Counted from the first letter of the stretch, positions 1-8,953 are shown. The stretch is DNA of 64,000 nucleotides from Archangium violaceum Cb vi76 (GCF_000733295.1 NZ_JPMI01000220.1:124001-188000), one strand, 5' to 3'. Notes: a model not told the origin generated them from the letters alone. Numbers and translations are program-made.

Positions 1-614
1 AGCGTGGGCTCCTGGAAGTACACGGTCTCCGAGGAGCCGGCGGCGTAGGAGCGGCCCGAGTCAGGCTCCTGGGGGAACTGCTTGGGGTCCTCCATGCCAC
101 CATCGGTGTAGAAGCGGATGCCGCCATCCGTGTAGCGCAGCTCCATGGGCTCATCCATGGCCCAGACGCGCACCTCGCCGTAGACGTTCTGGGCGCGCAC
201 CTTGCCGGTGCCGCGGCCGCGGTTGATCGTCGTCCAGGCGTAGGAGTAGTCCTCGGCGAGATCGCCCGGCACCACCTTGAAGGTCACCGGCCCGGTGAAG
301 TCGAGCGCCTTGCCCGTCTTGTCCAGGGCGGTGATGTCCAGCAGCAGCTCCACCTGGCCATTGGGGATGACGAAGCGGCAGTCCTGGGTGCCACGCACCT
401 TGGCCGGCACGTCCGCCGTCCTGATGACGTTGTGGGCCTTGAGGCAGGACGGCACGACGTCGAGATCCTGGAGCCCACCGCCGGAGCCCACCGCGGAGAT
501 GCTCTGCACCACCACGCGGAACGAGCCCAGTGCCTGGGTTCCGGTGGACGGCACCTCATAGCAACCGGACAGGGAGGCCGCGGTCGCGGCCAGGACGAGC
601 CACTGCTTCTTCAT
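1..614 (-). CDS. Secreted lipoprotein, C-terminus outside window (partial)
   Basis: About 204 residues are visible; the 3' end runs off the window start. The N-terminus MKKQWLVLAATAASLSGC is a lipoprotein signal: charged start, hydrophobic stretch, lipobox L-S-G-C with Cys18 as the likely lipidated residue. The rest is soluble and beta-rich in appearance, with a segment near residues 95-115 (LDITALDKTGKALDF) that recalls Ig-like or carbohydrate-binding folds, but no family is recognised with certainty. The start ATG shares its A with the stop of the upstream 5'-nucleotidase gene (TGATG at 612-616), so the two are almost surely translated together and may act at the same cell-surface site. Function unknown. 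Confidence 0.75.
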   Translation of the reverse strand, partial: MKKQWLVLAATAASLSGCYEVPSTGTQALGSFRVVVQSISAVGSGGGLQDLDVVPSCLKAHNVIRTADVPAKVRGTQDCRFVIPNGQVELLLDITALDKTGKALDFTGPVTFKVVPGDLAEDYSYAWTTINRGRGTGKVRAQNVYGEVRVWAMDEPMELRYTDGGIRFYTDGGMEDPKQFPQEPDSGRSYAAGSSETVYFQEPT

Positions 615-3022
615 CACTTCACCCTCCGGCCGATACGGTTGTCCTCGACGGCGTTGGCGATGGGCATCTCGGTCGGGTTCTTGCAGAAGGTTTCCAGTTG
701 CCTGGTGACCGTGCCGCACTCCTGGGCACCGCCCAGGGCGTCACGGCAGTAGCAGCGTCCGGTGTACGGGCCCTGGGGCACGCTGCCCAGGCAGGTGGAG
801 CGGATGATCTCCGGCGTGAGGCCTTCCACGCCACAGCGCTGGGCGGCATCGGCCCGGGGCGGGAGCACCTCTTCGCAGCTGCAGGTGCCCACCTTCTGGT
901 TCTTCAGCGCCTCGGTCAGCGACGTCTTGTACGCCTTGGTCTGGGTGCAGAAGTTGATGAGCTGGTCGTCGATCTTCCACTCGCCGTTCACCAGCGTGCC
1001 GCAGTACTCGCCGGTCTTGGATGTCTTCGGCAGTGGCTTGTCGGGGTCGAGGATGTCGTCGCAGGTGCAGAAGCCCTGCATGTAGCCGATGAGCGAGTCG
1101 CGCAGGGAGATGCCCGTCTCCTGGCGGGTGGTGTTGCGCTTGAGGACGCTGAAGCCCGAGCCGCCCTTGGCGATGTAGTCGTTGACGGCCACGCGGTACA
1201 TGCCGTTGGGGTTGAGGGGCTTGCCGTTGATGACCACGTCCGTGGCGGGGCGCGCATAGCAGCGCGAGCCGTCCTGGTCCTGGAGGCACTGCCAGGGAGC
1301 GTGGCCCTCACGGCCCTCCTGCGGGCAGTCCTGGGTGTTGTTCTCGGGCCTGCAGGGGATGCGCAGGTCATTGAGCTGCACCTGGGCGCAGTCCATGGTG
1401 AAGCGCGCGCCGGAGATCTGCGCCTGGCTGACGCAGCCGCGTTCGGCGGAGCGCTCGGCGACGAAGTCGAGCATCTCCTGGATCTCCACGCCCGAGAGGT
1501 ACATGAGGTTGATGGTGTTCTCGAACGGGAAGACGTTGAACATGGACTCCTGGGAGACCACGCCCGCGTAGAGGTTGTCGCGGATGCCCAGCGAGTTGGT
1601 GAGCGCCATCTCCGCCTCGACGGCGCGGCGCTTGCGCATGGAGTCCGCGGCGATGTTGCCCAGCGGCGAGTCACCACCCGTGGAGGTGTTGCGGCGGGCC
1701 ACGTCGCGCGGGGCGTAGGAGAAGATGGACGTGAGCTGCATGTTGAAGTCCATGCCCAGCAGGAAGGGCTGCAGCAGATCCGTGGTCTCCCGGTCCTCCA
1801 TGTCCCGGCACCGGGCGATGGCCTGGCGCACGCCCGGGGCGTTGATGAACTGGCCGGCGTTCCAGAAGTTGTCCTTGTAGTAGGCGCGCATGGCGTCGTC
1901 GCACCACAGGCCGTCCAGCGGGAAGACGCGGTAGTCGTTGCTGACGATCTCCGCGCCGTCGATGGTGCGCTCCTCGGCCTTGGGCACCTTCACCACCAGG
2001 TCCGCCCGGCCCACGTACTTGGCGAAGGCGCCCGAGTGGACCAGCAACACCTTGCGGCCGCTCGGATCGCTGAGCTGCTGCGGCGGGTTGAGCACCACGT
2101 GCAGGTGGCCGCCGAGGATGGCGTCCAGGCCGGACACGCCCGGGATGAACACCCGCACCACCGCCTTGGGGTTGCCCTCCTGGCTGGGGTCCGCGTACTC
2201 CATCAGCTTCCAGGGCTCGTGCGCGCGCTCCAGGTACGGCCTGGCGCGCTCATACTCGTAAAAGGCCTCGTAGCCGCGGATGAGATCCTGGTCCTCGTGC
2301 ATGCCCAGGTGGCTGACCGCCACGACGAGATCCACCACCGGGCGCAGCATCTCCACGTAGGCGCGCGCCGCCTCGTTCTGCTCCAGCGGGGTGGCCTGCA
2401 GCGAGTTGCCGCCCTCCACCAGCGAGTTGAGCGAGGAGATGTTGGCCATGCCGATGATGCCCACCTTCAGGCCCTTCACGTTGCGGATGACGTAGGGGAC
2501 GGTGTTGAGCAGGGCCTGCGCGTTGCCGGGATCGCTGGGGCTGTCCCAGTAATAGTTGGCCGCCATCAGCGGGAAGGTGGCGAAGTCGCGCGTCTTCTCC
2601 ACGAAGTTGAGCAGGCCGGCGTCGAACTCGTGGTTGCCGATCACCGCCGCGTCCAGACCCATCCTGGACAGGAAGCTCATCTCCGCCTGACCGTTGTTGA
2701 GGTTGAAGATGGGGGCGCCCTGGAAGCAGTCACCCGAGTCCAGGTGCAGCAGGCGGCTGGAGCGGGTGCGCTCGCGCTTGAGGATGGCCCCCATGCGCGT
2801 GGCCCCGCCGAAGGGGCCCGCCTCGGGGACGATGCCCAGGTCCGTGTCCGTCTTCAGCGGCGCGAAGTCGTACGGAATGAGGCGTGAGTGGATGTCCGAG
2901 GTGTGCAGGAGGGTGAGCCGCACCTCCTGGCCACTGAGATCGAGGTCCTGCTCGCCCGACATCAGGGGCATGCACGAGGTGCACAGCAGGACGCAGAAGA
3001 GTCCGGACAGGAGGCTTCGCAT
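614..3022 (-). CDS. Bifunctional 5'-nucleotidase / metallophosphoesterase lipoprotein
   Basis: 802 aa when started at MRSLLSGLF; that start gives a signal peptide with a lipobox-like end at Cys17, whereas longer versions have an Arg/Ser-rich, non-secreted N-terminus. Metallophosphoesterase motifs follow in order: LLHTSDIHSR (D-x-H), GDCFQGAP, GNHEFD, VSHLG and GGHLHV (GHxH), then a 5'-nucleotidase C-terminal domain (substrate specificity, around residues 430-650). Family members hydrolyse extracellular nucleotides or UDP-sugars in the periplasm or on the surface. The last 150 residues are unusual: three Cys-rich units beginning CTC, CSC and CYC (residues about 652, 714 and 757). It is translationally coupled to the next lipoprotein gene. 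Confidence 0.88.
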   Translation of the reverse strand: MRSLLSGLFCVLLCTSCMPLMSGEQDLDLSGQEVRLTLLHTSDIHSRLIPYDFAPLKTDTDLGIVPEAGPFGGATRMGAILKRERTRSSRLLHLDSGDCFQGAPIFNLNNGQAEMSFLSRMGLDAAVIGNHEFDAGLLNFVEKTRDFATFPLMAANYYWDSPSDPGNAQALLNTVPYVIRNVKGLKVGIIGMANISSLNSLVEGGNSLQATPLEQNEAARAYVEMLRPVVDLVVAVSHLGMHEDQDLIRGYEAFYEYERARPYLERAHEPWKLMEYADPSQEGNPKAVVRVFIPGVSGLDAILGGHLHVVLNPPQQLSDPSGRKVLLVHSGAFAKYVGRADLVVKVPKAEERTIDGAEIVSNDYRVFPLDGLWCDDAMRAYYKDNFWNAGQFINAPGVRQAIARCRDMEDRETTDLLQPFLLGMDFNMQLTSIFSYAPRDVARRNTSTGGDSPLGNIAADSMRKRRAVEAEMALTNSLGIRDNLYAGVVSQESMFNVFPFENTINLMYLSGVEIQEMLDFVAERSAERGCVSQAQISGARFTMDCAQVQLNDLRIPCRPENNTQDCPQEGREGHAPWQCLQDQDGSRCYARPATDVVINGKPLNPNGMYRVAVNDYIAKGGSGFSVLKRNTTRQETGISLRDSLIGYMQGFCTCDDILDPDKPLPKTSKTGEYCGTLVNGEWKIDDQLINFCTQTKAYKTSLTEALKNQKVGTCSCEEVLPPRADAAQRCGVEGLTPEIIRSTCLGSVPQGPYTGRCYCRDALGGAQECGTVTRQLETFCKNPTEMPIANAVEDNRIGRRVK

Positions 3023-3131
3023 TCGGTGGCGGATCCGGGGGGCTTGAAGAATTTGACCGCTAGACGACGTCGCAAGGTACGAGACAAATGGGAGGTGGGC
3101 AAGCAACGCCCCAGCGTCAGGGTCTTCCGCT

Positions 3132-3818
3132 ATGGGAGCAGGCATGCGTTCGAGCAGCCAGGCTGTTGTGACGGATATCGAGGTAATCGAGGATTTCTCG
3201 TCGACCGCGAAGTGTGACGAGGGGTTTCTGCGGGTGAGGAGGCTGCGCTGCCAGAACCGGCGCGCGGACGGGACGGCCTCCAAGGTGTACCGGGTGGACG
3301 TGGTGGATCGGCCGCGGCTGGATGCGGTGGCGGTGCTGGTGTACCGACGCGGTGCGTCGGGGCTGGAGGTGCTGACGCGGATGAACCTGCGGCCGGCGGC
3401 GTACTTCCGGCGGGGCAAGGAGATGACGGTGCCGGATGGGGCCTCGTACCTGCGGGTGGAGGAGATCGTCGCGGGGCTGCTGGAGCCGGAGGACAAGGGC
3501 GAGCAGGGCCTGCGGCACCGGGCGGCGGAGGAGGTGCTCGAGGAGGCGGGCTTCGAGGTGAAGCCGGAGGAGATTCAATTGTTGGGGGCGGGCTTCTTCG
3601 TGGCGCCGGGGATTCTGTCGGAGAAGATCTTCCCCACGGCGGTGGACGTGACGGACAAGCCGCAGGGGACACCGAAGGGGGATGGTTCACCCCTGGAGGA
3701 GGGCACGCACCTGCAGTGGAGGCCCATCCGCGAGCTGCTGGCGATGTGCCGGCGGGGGGAGGTGCCGGACGCGAAGACGGAGATGTCCATCCTGAGGTTG
3801 CTGGCCGAGCAGGCGTGA
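3132..3818 (+). CDS. Nudix hydrolase-like protein, divergent Nudix box
   Basis: 228 aa. The region EIVAGLLEPEDKGEQG...AAEEVLEEAGFEV aligns with the ADP-sugar pyrophosphatase type of Nudix box (ELPAG-Lv-E...AAxRELxEEtGy), and the N-terminal strands (VYRVDVVDRPRLDAVAVLVYRR) and the C-terminal E-G-T-HLQW-RP part fit the Nudix fold. Two differences are visible: the normally invariant Arg of RE-U-x-EE is Glu, and there is an insertion before the helix. Family members split nucleoside-diphosphate-X compounds. The metal-binding EE pair is kept, so activity is possible but not certain. It is divergent from the nucleotidase gene with about 110 bp between, which must hold both promoters. An internal Met five codons on is an alternative start. 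Confidence 0.75.
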   Translation: MGAGMRSSSQAVVTDIEVIEDFSSTAKCDEGFLRVRRLRCQNRRADGTASKVYRVDVVDRPRLDAVAVLVYRRGASGLEVLTRMNLRPAAYFRRGKEMTVPDGASYLRVEEIVAGLLEPEDKGEQGLRHRAAEEVLEEAGFEVKPEEIQLLGAGFFVAPGILSEKIFPTAVDVTDKPQGTPKGDGSPLEEGTHLQWRPIRELLAMCRRGEVPDAKTEMSILRLLAEQA

Positions 3819-3908
3819 CGCCGGGGGGAACCCGGGGGTGAAGGTGGCCGGAGCGCGTGGGACGGGGTAGGGTGCCCCCGTCTCGTCTCTCCCCAACGAG
3901 GTCATCTG

Positions 3909-5378
3909 ATGTCGTCGTTGCCCCCCTGGCTGCAGCAGCTCCTGCCGATCCTCATCCTGCTGGCGGCGATCTCCCTGGTGATCGCCCGCCTGCCCAAGGT
4001 GGAACTCGGGCACACCGAGGCCTTCAAGCGCCGGCGGTTCTTCAACTGGTTCCCGCTGGGCATGACGTACGCGTTCCTCTACATGGGGCGCTACAACCTC
4101 AACGAGGCCACCAGCGCGCTGAAGGGGCACACCAGCAACGCGGACTTCGGCACCATCTTCTTCTGGGGCACGCTGACGTACGGCTTCGCCTTCCTGCTCA
4201 ACGGCCCGCTGACGGACAAGCTGGGCGGCCGCAAGACGATCCTCATCTCCGCGGCTGGCTCGGCGGTGTGCAACGTGCTGATGGGGGCGGTGGTGTACGC
4301 GGTGCTCCAGAACGGGTGGCAGCCGCCGGGCGGTCTGGTGGCCACGCTGTCCTTCCTCTACGCGCTGAACATGTACTTCCAGAGCTTCGGCGCGGTCTCC
4401 ATCGTCAAGGTGAACGCCTCCTGGTTCCACGTGAAGGAGCGCGGTCAGCTGGGCGGGGTGTTCGGCATCCTCATCTCGCTGGGCGTGTACTTCGCCTATG
4501 ACTGGAGCCGGTTCATCGCGAAGGCTGCGCCCACCTGGTGGGTCTTCTTCGTGCCGGCGGTCATCCTCGCGGTCTTCTTGGTGGTGGACTTCTTCGTCAT
4601 CCGCGACACGCCCAGCCACACGGGCCACCCGGACTTCGACACCGCGGATGCCTCCTCCGGGGACACGGGGCCCCAGCTCGCGCCCAGGGAGGTGTTCATG
4701 AAGATGATCCGCAACCCGATCATCCTCACCATCCTGGGCGTCGAGTTCTGCAGCGGCTTCATGCGCAACGCCATCATGCAGTGGTACCCCAAGTTCGCGA
4801 AGGCGACGGGCATCGCCGACACGTTCGTGGCGTCCAACTGGGGCATGCTGCTGTGCGTGGCGGGCATCACCGGCGGCATGTTCGCCGGCCTCATCTCGGA
4901 CCGGGTGTTCGACTCGCGGCGCGGGCCCGTCTCGGCGGTGCTCTACGCGGGCATGTGCCTGGGGGCCGTGGTCTCGCTCTTCGTGCTCCAGACGCCCGCG
5001 TTGGGCTGGACGGTCATCTTCATGTCGCTGTGCGTGATTGGTGTGCACGGCATGCTCTCGGGCACCGCCAGCATGGACTTCGGTGGCAAGAAGAACGCGG
5101 GCCTGGCGGTGGGCATCATCGATGGTGCCGTGTACGCGGGCACCGCCCTCCAGTCGCTGCTGCTCGGGAGGATCCTCCCCTCGGGGGATGCGGCGAAGGA
5201 CATGGCCAACTGGAGCAACTGGCCCATCGCCCTGCTGCCGCTGTCCTTCCTCGGCCTGCTGCTGGCCACCCGGGTGTGGAACGCCCGGCCCCAGCCCAAG
5301 GGCGTTCCGGTCGCCCCCGCCGTGGCGGTGGCCCCCTCGAATCAGCAGGGCGCTGGCCGGACCGGCACCGAGGGCTGA
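3909..5378 (+). CDS. MFS antiporter of the organophosphate:phosphate family (GlpT/UhpT-like)
   Basis: 489 aa with about 12 hydrophobic segments. The N-terminal part (RRFFNWFPLGMTYAFLYMGRYNL) and the first cytoplasmic loop (GPLTDKLGGRKTILIS) are typical of OPA-type MFS proteins, which exchange glycerol-3-phosphate, hexose-phosphate or phosphoglycerate for phosphate at the inner membrane. A long, Asp-rich central loop (residues about 232-260) separates the two six-helix halves, as is usual. The substrate cannot be told from sequence alone; GlpT, UhpT and PgtP types share these features. The start ATG at 3909 opens directly into the first membrane helix. It is followed after 27 bases by a decayed antiporter gene on the same strand. 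Confidence 0.85.
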   Translation: MSSLPPWLQQLLPILILLAAISLVIARLPKVELGHTEAFKRRRFFNWFPLGMTYAFLYMGRYNLNEATSALKGHTSNADFGTIFFWGTLTYGFAFLLNGPLTDKLGGRKTILISAAGSAVCNVLMGAVVYAVLQNGWQPPGGLVATLSFLYALNMYFQSFGAVSIVKVNASWFHVKERGQLGGVFGILISLGVYFAYDWSRFIAKAAPTWWVFFVPAVILAVFLVVDFFVIRDTPSHTGHPDFDTADASSGDTGPQLAPREVFMKMIRNPIILTILGVEFCSGFMRNAIMQWYPKFAKATGIADTFVASNWGMLLCVAGITGGMFAGLISDRVFDSRRGPVSAVLYAGMCLGAVVSLFVLQTPALGWTVIFMSLCVIGVHGMLSGTASMDFGGKKNAGLAVGIIDGAVYAGTALQSLLLGRILPSGDAAKDMANWSNWPIALLPLSFLGLLLATRVWNARPQPKGVPVAPAVAVAPSNQQGAGRTGTEG

Positions 5379-5405
5379 GGAGGACCTCCAGACGGAGGCG
5401 GACCG

Positions 5406-5835
5406 ATGCACGTCATCGCCCACAACGCGCTCAGTCTGCTGATCATCCAGTTGGTGGTGATCATCGGCCTGTCCCGGTTGATCGGCGGCGGGGCGCGGTG
5501 GCTGGGGCAGCCACAGGTCATCGCCGAGGTGCTCGCGGGCATCCTGCTGGGCCCCTCGCTGCTTCCGAGCCGTCGGTGCCCTTCTCCTCGTTCGCGCTCT
5601 TCATGGGCTCGGCGATGAGCGTCACCGCCTTCGCGGTGCTGGCGCGAATCCTCTCCGAGCCTGGGTTGCCGCGCTCGAAGCTGGGGATGCTCGCGCTCAC
5701 CTGCGCGGCGGTGGACGACGTGACGGCGTGGTGTCTGCTGGCCTTCGTCGTCTCGCTCGTGCGCGCCTCGGACCTGCTGCACGCGGGGTACACCCCGCTC
5801 TTCGCGCTGCTCTACATCGGCTTCACAGCCCGGGC
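5406..5835 (+). pseudogene. Cation/proton antiporter (Kef/NhaP-type) remnant
   Basis: The first frame opens with ATG and encodes about 53 good residues (LLIIQLVVIIGLSRLIGGG, then GQPQVIAEVLAGILLGPSLL), the classic start of CPA2 sodium or potassium/proton antiporters. At about 5563 it breaks, and the family sequence resumes in another frame (SVPFSSFALFMGSAMSVTAFAVLARIL...CAAVDDVTAWCLLAFVV). Between these blocks a normal protein has one or two more helices, so there is an internal deletion with a frameshift. Homology stops again near 5835 (ALLYIGF), leaving less than half of a usual antiporter. The product would not be functional. This is a genomic scar rather than a sequencing slip, because sequence is missing as well as shifted. 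Confidence 0.8.
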
Positions 5836-5888
5836 CGCGAGGCGTCAATGCGGGGAGGTAGGCCGCAATCCGACATCCAGGAGCGTCT

Positions 5889-6347
5889 TCAGTGCAGGAG
5901 GGCGCCGCCCAGCAGCAGCGCCAGCACGCCCCCGAGCAGCGCCGCGAAGACGGCGAGCGCGGCGGGGCCGAAGGGAGACGGGTCGATGGGCTCCCCACGC
6001 GAGAGCGCGCGGTGGTTGCGCAGGAAGCGGCGGACGGCCACGAGGTTGGCCACCACGCCGAAGGCGACCATCAGGATGCCGGCCGCCATCGAGGCGGACG
6101 CATGTCCCTCTTCTGGCAACGCTCCTGGCGCGGTGACCCCGAGCGCCCGCAGGAAGGCGCCGAAGCGGGCCACGACGAAGCCGAACCCCATCATCGCGAG
6201 GCCGGTGCGCACCCAGGCCAGCAAGGTGCGTTCAGCGGCCCAGTCGTAGCGCGCATCCCTCGCCGGGCGGGGCGGGGCCACGGGGTGGGGCTGGATCACC
6301 ACCTCGGGGGAGGGCTCGGAGGGGAGGGGTTCCGCGGAACGGCTCAC
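5889..6347 (-). CDS. DUF202 (YidH-like) membrane protein
   Basis: 152 aa. After a Pro-rich cytoplasmic N-terminus, the signature AAERTLLAWVRTGLAMMGFGFVVARFG marks the DUF202 family of small inner-membrane proteins. Two more hydrophobic segments follow (ASMAAGILMVAFGVVANLVAV and a C-terminal LAVFAALLGGVLALLLGGALL), giving three membrane helices. The function of the family is not established. The gene faces the antiporter remnant and is divergent from the large membrane protein at 6497. Confidence 0.85.
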   Translation of the reverse strand: MSRSAEPLPSEPSPEVVIQPHPVAPPRPARDARYDWAAERTLLAWVRTGLAMMGFGFVVARFGAFLRALGVTAPGALPEEGHASASMAAGILMVAFGVVANLVAVRRFLRNHRALSRGEPIDPSPFGPAALAVFAALLGGVLALLLGGALLH

Positions 6348-6467
6348 CCGCCCATTTCAGCCCCTGGGGGCGGGAGATGCAAGGCGGGGTCCATGGACCT
6401 TCAATCAATTCCTCGGGAACCGCGATGATTGTCGGGAAGACGTCTGTGACCTGGGGGCCACTGTCGT

Positions 6468-6483
6468 GTGACAGGTCTGTCAC
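6468..6483. promoter_or_regulatory. Perfect 16-bp dyad, possible operator
   Basis: GTGACAG-GT-CTGTCAC is a perfect inverted repeat lying 13 bases before the GTG start at 6497. A further half-site-like TGTGAC occurs about 23 bases upstream (near 6445). Its position between the divergent DUF202 gene and the membrane protein gene suggests a repressor or activator site, but no regulator is identified. Confidence 0.4.
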
Positions 6484-6496
6484 CTAGACTGCGGGT

Positions 6497-8059
6497 GTGT
6501 CCCAGGCCCCCGCTCCGCTGTTGCAGAACCGGCTCGACGTCCACGACCGGAAGCAGTTCGAGATCAAGCTCGAGTACCAGCCCTCCGGGGCGGACGACGA
6601 GACGCGCTATCTCGTGGAGACGTACGTCTTCCTCCCGGCGAGCTTGAACATCGACGCGGAGACGTACCCGCGGGCCGCCTTCTACGCGGACATCCACAAC
6701 TACATCCGCTTCAAGACGCCGGTGATGTCGCTCGAGGAGCTGTTGGCCTCGGACGTGGCGCCGCTGGCGAGGCTGGAGGCGGGCCTGCTCACGGGGCTCG
6801 TGAGCGAAGCGGAGCTCGTCTATCAGGCCAAGCTGCTGTCCTGCATCTTCCGTGGAGCCCTGCGGCGCTTCGCCAACGGCGTGGACGAGCAGTGCGAGGG
6901 CATGGCGCGCGTCCCGTCGGAAGGGGCGTGCGCGCGGCTGGAGAGCGATGCGCGGGCGGTGACGGAGGGGGCCCGGCGGGTACTGGAGCGCTTCCGCGTG
7001 TGGGCGCGCTCGGCCAATCGCTACCGGCTGCGGGAGAAGACGCGCGCCTCCATCCGCCTGGTGGACGAGTACATGAGCCTCACCGTGGAGCAGTTCTTCC
7101 GCAAGGCCGTGGCGGACATGGACGCGCTGCCGCGCTCGGGCGTGTACATCGAGCTGCGCAAGGACTTGATGGAGGAGGTGCTGCGCGAGGAGCAGTACCG
7201 CAAGGATCACCAGCTGCGCTCGGTGATCAGCCCCACCGGTGACAACGAGGAGTACATGCACCGGTTCGGGTTCCTGAAGAAGTTCTGCATGAACATCCTC
7301 TTCCTGTCGGCGCGGCGGGCGCAGAGGCGCCAGGGCTGGGAGGAGGTGCTGTTCGCGTTGGCGGCGGGCGTGGCGATGACGTTCGCCACGGCGGTGGCCT
7401 TCTGGGCGCAGGTCCGCTACACGCAGGCGAGCCTCAACTTCTTCCTCATCATGGTGGTGGGCTACATGATGAAGGACCGCATCAAGGAGGGCATGCGCCG
7501 CATCTTCAGCCAGGTGGCGGCGCGGCACCTCTTCGACCGGACGGCGCACATCGTGGATCCGGTGACGGAGCGGAGCCTGGGCACCTGCGAGGAGAAGGTG
7601 GACTATGGCCGCGCGGTGCGGGTGCCCGCGGAGGTGATGGCGTTGCGCTTCCGGGACGACTTCATCACCGCGACCCAGGGCGAGCTGTCCGAGACGGTGC
7701 TGCGCTACCAGAAGCAGGTGGTGCTGGACGTGGATCTGCTGCCGCGCACCGAGCGGGGCGTGAGTGGAATCACGGACATCGTCCGGCTCAACGTGGAGCG
7801 CTTCCTGCGCGACATGGACGAGCCCGAGTACGCGCTGGAGTACGTGGACCTGGAGGACTTCTCGGTGGGGCGGGTGAGGGGGGCCAAGAGCTACCAGGTG
7901 GACCTGGCCTTCCGGTTCTTTGTCCAGGAGGCGGGGCAGGAGCGGGTGTCGCTGCAGCTGGTGCGGCTGGTGATGGACCGCAATGGCATCAAGCGGATGC
8001 TGCGGCTCTACCCGGAGCAGCCCCCCCGGCCCGAGCAGCCCATGCGCTCGGCCGCCTGA
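6497..8059 (+). CDS. Conserved hypothetical membrane protein
   Basis: 520 aa from a GTG start; the reading frame is well supported by codon bias, but no known domain is recognised. The N-terminal 270 residues are soluble and charged. Two membrane helices follow (VLFALAAGVAMTFATAVAFWAQV and NFFLIMVVGYMMK, residues about 285-325), forming a hairpin, then about 190 soluble residues containing repeated Arg/Glu helices. The layout (large cytoplasmic head, helical hairpin, cytoplasmic tail) would fit an inner-membrane anchored enzyme or scaffold. The start is set by the dyad and promoter-like region just upstream. A HAD phosphatase gene follows after 49 bases on the same strand, perhaps co-transcribed. 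Confidence 0.7.
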   Translation: MSQAPAPLLQNRLDVHDRKQFEIKLEYQPSGADDETRYLVETYVFLPASLNIDAETYPRAAFYADIHNYIRFKTPVMSLEELLASDVAPLARLEAGLLTGLVSEAELVYQAKLLSCIFRGALRRFANGVDEQCEGMARVPSEGACARLESDARAVTEGARRVLERFRVWARSANRYRLREKTRASIRLVDEYMSLTVEQFFRKAVADMDALPRSGVYIELRKDLMEEVLREEQYRKDHQLRSVISPTGDNEEYMHRFGFLKKFCMNILFLSARRAQRRQGWEEVLFALAAGVAMTFATAVAFWAQVRYTQASLNFFLIMVVGYMMKDRIKEGMRRIFSQVAARHLFDRTAHIVDPVTERSLGTCEEKVDYGRAVRVPAEVMALRFRDDFITATQGELSETVLRYQKQVVLDVDLLPRTERGVSGITDIVRLNVERFLRDMDEPEYALEYVDLEDFSVGRVRGAKSYQVDLAFRFFVQEAGQERVSLQLVRLVMDRNGIKRMLRLYPEQPPRPEQPMRSAA

Positions 8060-8108
8060 GTGGTGGAATTCCGCGCCGCCCGGGCACCGGGTGCCCTATA
8101 CAAGGGCC

Positions 8109-8852
8109 ATGTCTTTCGATCTCAAGACCCGCGTCCGGGAGGGCTGGCAGGACACGCTGCGCGGCATCCTGGAGCAGGCGCGCTCGCTCGGCTCCCAGGC
8201 GGTGCTGGCCTTCGACCTGGACTCCACCCTCTTCGACAACCTCCCCCGGCAGGCGCGCATCCTCCGGGAGTTCGGCAAGGCCCGGGAGGTGGAGAAGCTG
8301 GGGGTCTGCGAGCCGCGCCATTGGGAGAGCGGTTTCGACATGCGGGGCGCCATGCGCAACTGTGGCTTGTCCCCGGAGGAGGTGGAGAACCACTTCCACG
8401 CCGCCCGGGACTTCTGGCTGGAGCGCTTCTTCACCAGTGAGTACTGCGTGGATGACGTGGCCATCCAGGGCGCGGCGGCCTTCACCCACGCGGTGGCGGC
8501 CTCCGGGGCGCACCTGGCCTACGTCACCGGCCGCCACGAGGGCATGCGGGCGGGCACCGTGGACTGCCTCCGCCGCAACGGCCTGGCCGTGCCCGGCGAG
8601 GGGCGGATCCACCTGCTGATGAAGCCGGCCATGCAGGACAACGATGACGAGTTCAAGCGCACCGCCCATGCCCGCCTCGGCGAGCTGGGGACGGTGATCG
8701 CCGCCTTCGACAACGAGCCCACCCACGCCAACGACTACCTGCTCCGCTTCCCGGGGGCCAAGGTCGTCCACCTGGCGACCGACCACTCGGGCCGGCCGGT
8801 GACGCTCCTCGACGAAATCGTGTCGGTGCCGCACTTCTCACACGACTCGTGA
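8109..8852 (+). CDS. HAD-superfamily hydrolase
   Basis: 247 aa. HAD motif I is VLAFDLDSTLFDN (nucleophile and acid/base Asp pair), motif II is in AYVTGRHEGMRAG (Thr followed by GRHE), and the C-terminal AAFDNEPTHANDY gives the motif IV acidic pair region. A helical cap lies between motifs I and II (residues about 55-130), including a conserved-looking EWWxRFF-like stretch (DFWLERFFTSEYC). Enzymes of this type are Mg-dependent phosphatases; the substrate is unknown. The start ATG at 8109 is preferred over upstream options because it begins just before the first strand. A 15-bp palindrome (GGGCACC-G-GGTGCCC, 8082-8096) lies directly upstream. Confidence 0.8.
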   Translation: MSFDLKTRVREGWQDTLRGILEQARSLGSQAVLAFDLDSTLFDNLPRQARILREFGKAREVEKLGVCEPRHWESGFDMRGAMRNCGLSPEEVENHFHAARDFWLERFFTSEYCVDDVAIQGAAAFTHAVAASGAHLAYVTGRHEGMRAGTVDCLRRNGLAVPGEGRIHLLMKPAMQDNDDEFKRTAHARLGELGTVIAAFDNEPTHANDYLLRFPGAKVVHLATDHSGRPVTLLDEIVSVPHFSHDS

Positions 8853-8953
8853 CGCAATGCGCCTAAAGGTGGACCGCCAGACGGCCCGCCTGTTTGGTGC
8901 ACAAAAGCGCTTTGGCAGTCCCATGTCCGCGCGTTATGAGGCGCACGGCGTCT

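Noticed and set aside
530-2887. Long plus-strand open frame opposite the 5'-nucleotidase gene
   Set aside because: It is the His/Val/Ala/Arg-rich antisense of a real gene with correct codon bias on the minus strand; similar antisense frames exist opposite gltX, cheA, the kinase and fruB.
8082-8096. 15-bp palindrome GGGCACC-G-GGTGCCC before the HAD gene at 8109
   Set aside because: Such short GC palindromes are expected by chance in this genome, and there is no second site; not reported as an operator.
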